Source of the DNA: an uncultured Oscillibacter sp.
GTDB lineage: Bacteria; Bacillota; Clostridia; Oscillospirales; Oscillospiraceae
DNA: 5,592 nucleotides
Direction: 5' to 3'
NCBI GenBank assembly: GCA_900548505.1
Contig: URKI01000083.1
Coordinates: 1-5,592, forward strand
Part shown: one piece after another, positions 1-5,538 of the stretch
How positions within the stretch are numbered: the stretch's first letter is position 1
Layout of the letters: each line of letters opens with the position of its first letter
Program-made: the position numbers and the translations under genes
The notes under the pieces: generated by a model
Databases searched by the model: none
What the model saw: the letters and a program-made list of their open reading frames with translations, nothing else
Told to the model about the DNA's origin: nothing

Positions 1-1469
1 CCACCATCGCCGACAACGTGGGCGACAACGTGGGCGACGTGGCCGGCATGGGCGCCGACCTCTATGAGTCCTATGTTGGCTCCATCCTCGCTACCTTTGC
101 CCTGGGCGCCGTGGGCGGCTACGGCTGGGGCGGACTGCTGCTGCCCGTGGCCCTGGCTGTCACCGGCATCATCTGCTCCATCATCGGCTCTTTCCTGGTC
201 AAGACCAAGGAGGACGCCACCCAGGAGTCCCTGCTCAAGAGTTTGCGCACCGGCACCTACACCGCCGCCATCCTGGCGGCCTTGGTGGCGGCGCCTCTGA
301 CCTATTTCATCCTGGACGGACACATGGGCGTGTATGTGGCCATCCTCTGCGGCCTGATCGGCGGCTGCGCCATCGGCTACTTCACCGAGTACTATACCTC
401 CGATACCTATAAACCCACCCAGGAGCTGGCGGCCGCCTCCGAGACCGGCTCCGCCACCATCATCATCGGCGGCATCTCCCTGGGCCTCAAGTCCACCATG
501 ACCTCCATCCTCATCGTGGCGGCGGCCGTGCTGGTGAGCTACTTCGCCGCCGGCGGCTCCACCGTCATCGTGGACGGCTCCGGCGCCTTTACCGAGGCGT
601 TTAACCAGGGCCTCTACGGCATCGGCATCGCCGGCGTGGGCATGCTGTCCACCCTGGGCATCACTCTGGCCACCGACGCCTACGGCCCCGTGGCCGACAA
701 CGCCGGCGGCATCGCCGAGATGAGCGGCCTGCCCGAGACCGTCCGCACCCGTACCGACGCCCTGGACTCCCTGGGCAACACCACCGCCGCCACCGGCAAG
801 GGCTTCGCCATCGGCTCTGCTTCCCTGACCGCCCTGGCGCTGCTGGTGAGCTATGTGAACATCGTCCAGGAGAATACCACTGAAACCCTCAACTTCACCC
901 TCACCAGCCCCACTGTGCTGGTGGGCATGTTCATCGGCGCCATGCTGACGTTCGTGTTCTCCGCTTTCACCATGAGCGCCGTACAGAAAGCGGCCCAGTC
1001 CATTGTGGTGGAAGTGCGCCGGCAGTTCCGTGAGATCGCCGGCATCATGGAGTACAAGGCTGACCCGGACTACGCTTCCTGCGTGGCCCTGTGCACCAAG
1101 GGTGCCCTCCACGAGATGGTGGCGCCCGCCTTGCTGGCCATCATCGTGCCCATCGCCACGGGCCTGATCCTGGGCCCCACCGGCGTGGTGGGCCTCCTGG
1201 GCGGCGTGTCCGTCACGGGCTTTGCCATGGCCGTGTTCATGTCCAACGCCGGCGGCGCCTGGGATAACGCCAAGAAGTATATTGAGAGCGGCCACCACGG
1301 CGGCAAGGGCTCCGACTGCCACAAGGCCGCCGTCGTGGGCGACACTGTGGGCGACCCCTTCAAGGATACTTCCGGCCCGTCTTTGAACATCCTCATCAAG
1401 CTCTGCTCCACCGTGTCCATCGTGTTCTCCGGCCTCATCCTGGCCTTCAACCTGATGAACTTCCTGTAA
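1..1469 (+). CDS. hppA: Membrane-bound ion-translocating pyrophosphatase (K+-dependent type), 5' end missing
   Basis: This integral membrane enzyme couples hydrolysis of cytoplasmic pyrophosphate to export of H+ or Na+. The reading frame enters from outside the window (first full codon at base 3) and 488 residues are visible. The family usually has about 660-780, so roughly 200 N-terminal residues are lost, including the DX7KXE substrate loop. Visible family motifs are DNVGDNVGD at residues 4-12, ADLYESY at 18-24 (ion-gate Asp and Glu), DAYGPVADNAGG at 225-236, GNTTAATGKG at 258-267 and GDTVGDPFKDTSGP at 446-459. These carry the Asp/Lys residues that hold Mg-pyrophosphate. Ala262 and Gly265 are the residues of the K+-dependent subfamily; K+-independent enzymes have Lys and Thr there. 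Long hydrophobic helices alternate with these loops throughout. Whether Na+ or H+ is pumped cannot be settled from this fragment. The gene ends in TAA and a hairpin follows 11 bases later. Confidence 0.97.
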   Translation, partial: TIADNVGDNVGDVAGMGADLYESYVGSILATFALGAVGGYGWGGLLLPVALAVTGIICSIIGSFLVKTKEDATQESLLKSLRTGTYTAAILAALVAAPLTYFILDGHMGVYVAILCGLIGGCAIGYFTEYYTSDTYKPTQELAAASETGSATIIIGGISLGLKSTMTSILIVAAAVLVSYFAAGGSTVIVDGSGAFTEAFNQGLYGIGIAGVGMLSTLGITLATDAYGPVADNAGGIAEMSGLPETVRTRTDALDSLGNTTAATGKGFAIGSASLTALALLVSYVNIVQENTTETLNFTLTSPTVLVGMFIGAMLTFVFSAFTMSAVQKAAQSIVVEVRRQFREIAGIMEYKADPDYASCVALCTKGALHEMVAPALLAIIVPIATGLILGPTGVVGLLGGVSVTGFAMAVFMSNAGGAWDNAKKYIESGHHGGKGSDCHKAAVVGDTVGDPFKDTSGPSLNILIKLCSTVSIVFSGLILAFNLMNFL

Positions 1470-1480
1470 GATCACAACGC

Positions 1481-1514
1481 AGGCGCGCCCTTCCGCTGGA
1501 AGGGCGCGCCTTTT
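1481..1514 (+). terminator. Terminator of hppA
   Basis: A perfect 14-bp stem (1481-1494 with 1498-1511) closes a GCT loop and is followed by TTTT, then a mixed T-rich stretch. The stem is unusually GC-rich and the T tail is short. Its position 11 bases after the hppA stop supports a rho-independent terminator that separates hppA from the next operon. Confidence 0.85.
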
Positions 1515-1582
1515 GTCATTTCTCACAGGAAACGGGGGCAAAATTTGGCCGGGACGGAAAAGGAACGGCGACCCCTCTTTGC

Positions 1583-1611
1583 TTGACAGGGTAATCGTTT
1601 ACCGATATAAT
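1583..1611 (+). promoter_or_regulatory. Consensus sigma-A promoter of the scaffold/GGGtGRT operon
   Basis: The -35 box TTGACA (1583-1588) and the -10 box TATAAT (1606-1611) both match the consensus at all six positions, with an ideal 17-base spacer. Transcription would start near 1618, giving a leader of about 73 nt before the ATG at 1691. It lies just downstream of the hppA terminator, in the most AT-rich part of an otherwise GC-rich window. A promoter this strong usually needs a repressor or a high-demand product; see the palindrome in the spacer. Confidence 0.88.
1590..1603. promoter_or_regulatory. Putative LacI-family (cre-like) operator in the promoter spacer
   Basis: GGTAATCGTTTACC is a pseudo-palindrome: 5-bp arms GGTAA/TTACC are perfect around a central CG. 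Central-CG palindromes are typical of LacI/GalR-family operators. Against the catabolite repressor element consensus TGWAANCGNTWNCA it fails only at the two outermost bases, on either strand. Lying wholly between -35 and -10, a bound protein would exclude RNA polymerase, so repression is the natural inference. No LacI-family gene is in the window, so the binding protein is unknown. Confidence 0.5.
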
Positions 1612-1628
1612 AATGGGCGGAAAACCCA

Positions 1629-1657
1629 CGGAAGTTCCTGAAATGAGTGAAATTCCG
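1629..1657 (+). other. Imperfect inverted repeat in the operon leader
   Basis: CGGAAGTTC (1629-1637) faces GAAATTCCG (1649-1657) across 11 bases, with 8 of 9 positions pairing. It lies in the untranslated leader, 11 bases after the expected transcription start. It could be a small mRNA hairpin or a second operator half-site pair. It does not match a riboswitch that I recognise and has no T tail. Confidence 0.3.
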
Positions 1658-1671
1658 AAAAATACAATTAA

Positions 1672-1680
1672 AGGAAAGGA
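1672..1680 (+). promoter_or_regulatory. Ribosome binding site fixing the scaffold gene start at 1691
   Basis: AGGAAAGGA lies 10 bases before the ATG at 1691. The open frame extends upstream to an ATG at 1613, but that codon lies only 2 bases after the -10 box, ahead of the expected transcript start, so it cannot be the usual start. Confidence 0.7.
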
Positions 1681-1690
1681 ACGCACGAAC

Positions 1691-2383
1691 ATGATTTATT
1701 CCACCGAAGTGCAGAATATGTGCCCCGTCGCCAAGGGCGCGTACCATGGTCCCGCTCCCATCCCCGAGGAGGGCAAGTGGGTCCAGGCCAAGGAAATCAA
1801 GGACATCTCTGGCCTCACCCACGGTGTTGGCTGGTGCGCCCCCCAGCAGGGCGCCTGCAAGCTGACCCTCAACGTCAAGGACGGCATCATCGAGGAGGCT
1901 CTGGTGGAGACTCTGGGCTGCTCCGGCATGACCCACTCCGCTGCTATGGCCTCTGAGATCCTGGTGGGCAAGACCCTCCTGGAGGCCCTGAACACCGACC
2001 TGGTGTGCGACGCCATCAACACCGCCATGCGGGAGCTGTTCCTGCAGATCGTCTACGGCCGTACCCAGACCGCTTTCTCCGAGGGCGGCCTGCCCATCGG
2101 CGCCTCTCTGGAGGACCTGGGCAAGGGCCTTCGCAGCCAGGTGGGCACCATGTTCGCCTCCAAGGCCAAGGGTCCCCGCTATCTGGAGATGGCCGAGGGC
2201 TACGTCACCCGCATCGCCCTGAACAAGGACAACGAGATCATCGGCTACGAGTTCATCAACCTGGGCAAGATGATGGACGCCATCAAGAAGGGCACCGACG
2301 CCAACGAGGCTATGGAGGCCGCCAAGGGCCGCTACGGCCAGTTTGACGCTGCCGCCAAGTATATCGATCCCCGTCACGAATAA
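1691..2383 (+). CDS. IscU/NifU-like iron-sulfur cluster scaffold homologue
   Basis: This is a 230-residue soluble protein related to the IscU/NifU N-terminal scaffold, which assembles Fe-S clusters on three Cys before transfer to apoproteins. The core runs from about residue 41 to 110. GACKLTLNVKDGIIEEALVETLGCSG (54-79) matches the scaffold pattern of two strands leading to the second ligand Cys, and SAAMASEILVGKTLLEAL (83-100) matches the helix that follows it. Cysteines are at 11, 49, 56, 77 and 106. Cys56, Cys77 and Cys106 sit roughly where the three IscU ligands are expected. The Asp that normally follows the first Cys is replaced by Lys57, and about 120 residues follow the core, making it longer than IscU (about 130). 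It starts the operon, and the GGGtGRT gene follows after 19 bases. Whether it is a classical scaffold or a specialised partner of the GGGtGRT protein is open; homology is firm, exact role is not. Confidence 0.85.
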   Translation: MIYSTEVQNMCPVAKGAYHGPAPIPEEGKWVQAKEIKDISGLTHGVGWCAPQQGACKLTLNVKDGIIEEALVETLGCSGMTHSAAMASEILVGKTLLEALNTDLVCDAINTAMRELFLQIVYGRTQTAFSEGGLPIGASLEDLGKGLRSQVGTMFASKAKGPRYLEMAEGYVTRIALNKDNEIIGYEFINLGKMMDAIKKGTDANEAMEAAKGRYGQFDAAAKYIDPRHE

Positions 2384-2402
2384 GAAAAGGAGGAATTGAC
2401 CA

Positions 2403-3401
2403 ATGGCTCTGTTTGAAAGCTACGAAAGAAGAATCGACAAGATCAATTCCGTCCTGGCTCAGTATGGAATTGAGAGCGTGGAGGCCTGCCGCGAGATGTG
2501 CAAGGCCGCCGGCTTTGACCCCTATGAGATCGTCAAGGGCATCCAGCCCATCGCCTTCGAGAACGCCGCCTGGGCCTACTGCGTGGGCGCTGCCATCGCT
2601 CTGAAGAAGAACGTGGCCACCGCCGCCGAGGCTGCCGAGGCCATCGGCGAGGGCCTGCAGGCCTTCTGCATCCCCGGCTCCGTTGCCGAGGACCGCAAGG
2701 TGGGTCTGGGCCACGGCAACCTGGGCGCCATGCTGCTGCGGGACGAGACCAAGTGCTTCGCCTTCCTGGCCGGCCACGAGTCCTTCGCCGCCGCTGAGGG
2801 CGCCATCGGCATCGTCCGCAACGCCAACAAGGCCCGTAAGGAGCCCCTGCGGGTCATCCTCAACGGCCTGGGCAAGGACGCCGCCCAGATCATCTCCCGC
2901 ATCAACGGCTTCACCTACGTGCAGACTCAGTTCGACTACTACACCGGCGAGCTGAAGATCGTCCGTGAGATCCGCTACAGCGAGGGTGAGCGTGCCAACG
3001 TCCGCTGCTATGGTGCCGACGACGTCCGCGAGGGCGTGGCCATCATGCACAAGGAGGGCGTGGACGTGTCCATCACCGGCAACTCCACCAACCCCACCCG
3101 CTTCCAGCATCCTGTGGCCGGCACTTACAAGAAAGAGTGCATCGAGCAGGGCAAGAAGTACTTCTCTGTGGCCTCCGGCGGCGGCACCGGCCGTACGCTG
3201 CACCCGGACAACATGGCTGCCGGCCCCGCCAGCTACGGCATGACCGACACCATGGGCCGTATGCACTCTGATGCCCAGTTCGCAGGCAGCTCCTCCGTCC
3301 CCGCGCACGTGGAGATGATGGGCTTCCTGGGCGCCGGCAACAACCCCATGGTTGGTATGACCGTGGCCACCGCCGTGGCCGTGGCCCAGAGCCGCAAGTA
3401 A
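2403..3401 (+). CDS. GGGtGRT-family protein, function unknown
   Basis: This 332-residue soluble protein carries the motif that names its family, GGGTGRT, at residues 259-265. Other conserved-looking blocks are GLGHGNLGAMLLRD (101-114), FLAGHESFAAAEGAIG (121-136) and GNSTNPTRFQHPVAGTYKK (226-244), ending in a Gly/Met-rich tail. There is no signal peptide or membrane helix. Seven Cys are present (29, 33, 60, 89, 118, 202, 246), enough to hold a metal centre or accept a cluster, but they form no classic CxxC set. The ATG has an ideal AAGGAGG (2387-2393) 9 bases upstream. It follows the IscU-like gene by 19 bases and shares its promoter, and this pairing recurs in Clostridia as far as I recall. 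The glycine-rich motif could bind a phosphate or cofactor, which is inference only. The family has no established activity that I know of. Confidence 0.9.
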   Translation: MALFESYERRIDKINSVLAQYGIESVEACREMCKAAGFDPYEIVKGIQPIAFENAAWAYCVGAAIALKKNVATAAEAAEAIGEGLQAFCIPGSVAEDRKVGLGHGNLGAMLLRDETKCFAFLAGHESFAAAEGAIGIVRNANKARKEPLRVILNGLGKDAAQIISRINGFTYVQTQFDYYTGELKIVREIRYSEGERANVRCYGADDVREGVAIMHKEGVDVSITGNSTNPTRFQHPVAGTYKKECIEQGKKYFSVASGGGTGRTLHPDNMAAGPASYGMTDTMGRMHSDAQFAGSSSVPAHVEMMGFLGAGNNPMVGMTVATAVAVAQSRK

Positions 3402-3424
3402 GCGCGGCCTACGCTTCAAACGCC

Positions 3425-3455
3425 AAAAGCCCCCGGGGATTCCCGGGGGCTTTTT
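3425..3455 (+). terminator. Terminator of the scaffold/GGGtGRT operon
   Basis: A perfect 13-bp stem (3425-3437 with 3442-3454) closes the loop GATT and ends in TTTTT. It begins 24 bases after the GGGtGRT stop codon. The A-run on its left side means it could also work on the other strand, though no minus-strand gene needs it. Confidence 0.92.
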
Positions 3456-3467
3456 CGATCTAAACTT

Positions 3468-3475
3468 GGAAGGAG
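3468..3475 (+). promoter_or_regulatory. Ribosome binding site of mnmM
   Basis: GGAAGGAG lies 8 bases before the ATG at 3484, which rules out the in-frame TTG at 3466 that overlaps the upstream edge of this site. It starts only 13 bases after the preceding terminator. Confidence 0.8.
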
Positions 3476-3483
3476 ACTTCATC

Positions 3484-4041
3484 ATGCAGCTGAACACCCT
3501 GGGCCTGGTCCACGATTTCCTGCGCCAGACCGTCCGCCCCGGTGCCGTGTGCGTGGACGCCACGGCGGGCAAGGGCCGGGACACGGCGCTCCTTTGCCGC
3601 TTGGCGGGGCCGGAGGGCCGGGTGCTGGCCTTTGACATCCAGCCCCAGGCGGTGGCCCAGACCAATGCCCTGCTGGAGTCGGAGGGGTTGCGGGCAGAAG
3701 TGCATCTGGACAGCCACGCCAACCTTTTGCAGTACGTTTCGCCGGAGAGCGTGGACTGCGTGGTGTTCAACTTCGGCCGCCTGCCGGGCGGGGACCCGAA
3801 GATCATGACCCGGGCGGAAAGCTCCCTCACTGCCATCGATGCCGCCCTTGCGGCGCTGCGGCCCGGCGGCATCATGGCCGTTGCCCTCTACTACGGCGGC
3901 GAGAACGGCTACGAAGAACGGGACGCGGTGCTCCGCCATTTGGGGCAGCTGGACCAGCGGCGGTATACCGTGCTGGAGTGCCGGTGGTCCAACCGCCGGG
4001 GCGATCCGCCCATGCCGGTGCTGGTGTGGAAAGAGGGATAA
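3484..4041 (+). CDS. mnmM: tRNA (mnm5s2U34) methyltransferase MnmM, YtqB family
   Basis: This 185-residue class I SAM-dependent methyltransferase belongs to the YtqB family, long annotated as rRNA methylase. In Bacillus subtilis the YtqB enzyme methylates nm5s2U to mnm5s2U at wobble position 34 of tRNAs reading two-codon boxes. The SAM-binding loop DATAGKGRD is at 25-33, the acidic end of strand 2 is FDIQ at 50-53, and the family signature NFGRLPGGDPKIMTR spans 96-110. The LRPGGIMAVALYYGG segment and the C-terminal PPMPVLVWK strand complete the fold. Length is typical for the family. It lies between two terminators, with no visible promoter of its own in the 28 bases after the first, so it probably depends on read-through from the upstream operon or a promoter within it. 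It converges with the XRE regulator gene. Function is assigned by family. Confidence 0.9.
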   Translation: MQLNTLGLVHDFLRQTVRPGAVCVDATAGKGRDTALLCRLAGPEGRVLAFDIQPQAVAQTNALLESEGLRAEVHLDSHANLLQYVSPESVDCVVFNFGRLPGGDPKIMTRAESSLTAIDAALAALRPGGIMAVALYYGGENGYEERDAVLRHLGQLDQRRYTVLECRWSNRRGDPPMPVLVWKEG

Positions 4042-4073
4042 AAAGCGGCGGCCTGCGGGCCGCCGCTTTTTTT
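4041..4073. terminator. Bidirectional terminator between convergent genes
   Basis: A perfect 13-bp stem (4041-4053 with 4058-4070) closes the loop TGCG. Seven T (4067-4073) follow on the plus strand. On the minus strand five T (4044-4040) flank the other side. It overlaps the last base of the mnmM stop codon and the stop codon of the opposing regulator gene, so one hairpin serves both. Confidence 0.92.
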
Positions 4074-5013
4074 AGCTTCTCTGGGAAGTCCCGTTGCCGC
4101 CGCGCTTTGCCGGGCGCAAGGTCCGGCGTATCAGCCATACGGTGGAGAGCACATAGCACCACCACAGCACGGCCCCCAGAGGGGCGCTGCGGTAAAAGTC
4201 CACGGACACCAGGGGAAAGAAGTTCAGCAAGATCTCACCGGGGGACAGGGGCTGGAGCATGGGCGCGGTGAAAAGCCGCACTGCCGGCAGCCACAGTGCT
4301 GCCAGCAGCCCCGCCCAGATGCCCCAGCAGGCACCAAGGCCCGGCGGGTTGCGCAGGGTCCGCCAGACAAGGACCGCCAGCACCGCCAGCTGCACCAGCG
4401 CCAGCAGGGGAGAGAGCAGCGTCGCGTGTTTCCAGTATGCGGGACTCAACAGCCAGGACATGTTGATGCTGGTAGCGTATCGCGTCACAAAGAGGGCGCA
4501 GATCCACAGGGTCCACCCGATGGCAAGACCCAGCCGCCGCCGCACCACCAGGCACAGCACGCCGATGATGAAAAGCGGCGCTGCGAGAAATACCAGGGCG
4601 AAGTTCAGCGCCGTTGCCAGCAGAGCCACGGCGATCAGTACGATGCCCATAAGCTTTTGCCGGTGGAGCCGGAGGAGCTCGGCGGTATCCTGCGCTGCTG
4701 CGGCGCTTTGGTGTGCGTGCAATGTATCTGCCGTCCCGGCCATATCCGGCGGGGTATTTTTGGCGCCGGACGGGACCTCCGTTTGATTGTTGGCGTCCGA
4801 GCCGGAGGGCGCATCCGCTGTGCCTTTCACCAGCTCGTCCAGCGTCACGCCGAAGATCTGGCTCAGCCGCACCAGCTTGTCCAGATCCGGCACGCTGGCA
4901 TCCGTCTCCCACTTGCTCACCGACTGTCGGGAGACACCCAGCCGCTCCGCCAGGGCGTCCTGGCTTAGGCCCGCCCGGCCGCGCAGCTGAGAAAGCCGCT
5001 GTCCCAGTGTCAT
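4072..5013 (-). CDS. XRE-family helix-turn-helix regulator with a membrane domain
   Basis: A 313-residue predicted DNA-binding protein anchored in the membrane. Residues 3-63 form a Cro/C1-type domain, with LSQDALAERLGVSRQSVSKW (16-35) as the helix-turn-helix and the common clostridial ending PDLDKLVRLSQIFGVTLDEL. A polar linker (64-115) rich in Ala, Asn and Thr follows. About six hydrophobic helices come next, near 121-140, 140-157, 162-178, 198-217, 227-245 and 279-297, and the tail is basic. I do not recognise the membrane part as a named sensor. A role in responding to membrane or envelope state is inferred. The ATG at 5013 is chosen because AAGGAGG (5028-5022) lies 8 bases upstream and the protein then begins with the typical MTLGQRLSQLR. 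The frame is open further upstream to 5100, but that part overlaps the promoter. It is probably a single-gene unit. Confidence 0.88.
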   Translation of the reverse strand: MTLGQRLSQLRGRAGLSQDALAERLGVSRQSVSKWETDASVPDLDKLVRLSQIFGVTLDELVKGTADAPSGSDANNQTEVPSGAKNTPPDMAGTADTLHAHQSAAAAQDTAELLRLHRQKLMGIVLIAVALLATALNFALVFLAAPLFIIGVLCLVVRRRLGLAIGWTLWICALFVTRYATSINMSWLLSPAYWKHATLLSPLLALVQLAVLAVLVWRTLRNPPGLGACWGIWAGLLAALWLPAVRLFTAPMLQPLSPGEILLNFFPLVSVDFYRSAPLGAVLWWCYVLSTVWLIRRTLRPAKRGGNGTSQRS

Positions 5014-5021
5014 ATCCACCG

Positions 5022-5028
5022 CCTCCTT
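5022..5028 (-). promoter_or_regulatory. Ribosome binding site of the XRE regulator
   Basis: AAGGAGG read on the minus strand, 8 bases before the ATG at 5013. It sets the start and excludes the longer open frame reaching 5100. Confidence 0.85.
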
Positions 5029-5046
5029 GGTTTCCTTACTGGTGTT

Positions 5047-5075
5047 ATGATACCAGAGGGGGACAAAAATGTCCA
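5047..5075 (-). promoter_or_regulatory. Promoter of the XRE regulator gene
   Basis: Read on the minus strand, TGGACA (5075-5070, 5 of 6) and TATCAT (5052-5047, 5 of 6) are separated by 17 bases, and a TGG directly before the -10 box makes it an extended -10. Transcription would start near 5040, leaving a leader of about 27 nt that holds the ribosome binding site. Confidence 0.7.
5061..5074. promoter_or_regulatory. Inverted repeat overlapping the -35 box, putative autoregulatory operator
   Basis: GGACA-AAAA-TGTCC is a perfect 5-bp palindrome around an A-tract. It overlaps the -35 box and runs into the spacer of the XRE gene promoter. Many XRE regulators bind short palindromes over their own promoter, so self-repression is a reasonable inference. 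A chance short palindrome cannot be excluded. Confidence 0.4.
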
Positions 5076-5137
5076 TCAACCGGGCTTGTCGGTGGCGCAA
5101 CCGGCAGTTGCGGCGGGAAAAAATCAGTCCGAAACGT

Positions 5138-5168
5138 AAAAATTCCCCGGAGAATTACTCCGGGGAAT
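5138..5168 (-). terminator. Terminator of the D-aminoacylase gene
   Basis: An 11-bp perfect stem (5168-5158 with 5152-5142) closes a 5-base AT loop and leads into TTTTT on the minus strand (5142-5138). It lies about 60 bases after the stop codon at 5228 and before the XRE promoter, so the two minus-strand genes are separate units. Confidence 0.85.
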
Positions 5169-5227
5169 CGGATTTTTGAGCTGTGCTGTGATTTGGGGGA
5201 GCAAAGCGGAATTTCTGATTGCCCTGC

Positions 5228-5538
5228 TTACAGGATGGTTCCGTTCCGCGCGCCGGTGCATTTCCCCTCCGCAATGGCGGGCACGCCGCCCACGAACACG
5301 TAGTCCATGCCGGAGGATAGCTGCCGGGGGTCCTGGAACGTGCCGTTTTCCCGGATGTTTTCCAGGGAGAAGAGACACAGGTCCGCGTCGGCGTCCACCT
5401 CGATGCGGCCCTTTTTGGTCAGGCCCAGCCGGTTGGCAGGGAGCCGGGTCATTTTGCGGACGGCCTGAGGCAGCGTCAGCACCCCGCGCTGTCGGACGCA
5501 GGTCTCCAGCAGCCGGGGGAACGTGCCGTATACCCGGG
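5228..5538 (-). CDS. N-acyl-D-amino-acid deacylase (D-aminoacylase), C-terminal fragment
   Basis: About 103 residues of the C-terminal end of an amidohydrolase-superfamily enzyme that removes the acyl group from N-acyl-D-amino acids. The usual length is about 480-530, so four fifths is missing, including the zinc-binding residues. Recognisable segments in order are RVYGTFPRLLETCVRQRGVL near the cut, LPQAVRKMTRLPANRLGL, the strand ADLCLFSLENI, then DPRQLSSGMDYVFVGGVPAI before the end. This is the standard C-terminal small beta-domain. The gene is cut not by mutation but by the contig end: adapter begins at 5539, and in this frame the adapter creates an artificial stop at 5548-5546. No true start is in the window. 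It has its own terminator downstream. Substrate preference cannot be told from this part. Confidence 0.88.

Noticed and set aside
12..35. Tandem direct repeat GACAACGTGGGC x2
   Set aside because: It encodes the conserved DNVGDNVG catalytic motif; the repeat is due to protein constraint.
1613..1690. N-terminal extension of 26 residues on the scaffold protein
   Set aside because: The start codon lies 2 bases after the -10 box, before the expected transcript start, while a good ribosome binding site precedes the ATG at 1691.
1523..2377. A 284-residue minus-strand open frame antisense to the scaffold gene and its promoter
   Set aside because: It runs through the plus-strand promoter and has a Leu/Gly/Ala/His-rich composition with no recognisable domain, typical of an antisense shadow.
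3461..3466. TAAACT as a -10 box for mnmM
   Set aside because: It matches only 4 of 6, has no -35 box at a proper distance, and would start the transcript inside the ribosome binding site.
2310..3875. A 521-residue minus-strand open frame antisense to the GGGtGRT and mnmM genes
   Set aside because: It crosses two genes, a terminator and an intergenic gap, is low complexity (Gly/Ala/Val/His-rich), and is what a GC-rich codon bias produces opposite real genes.
5014..5100. N-terminal extension of 29 residues on the XRE regulator
   Set aside because: It would cover the promoter, and the ATG at 5013 has an ideal ribosome binding site and begins the domain as expected.
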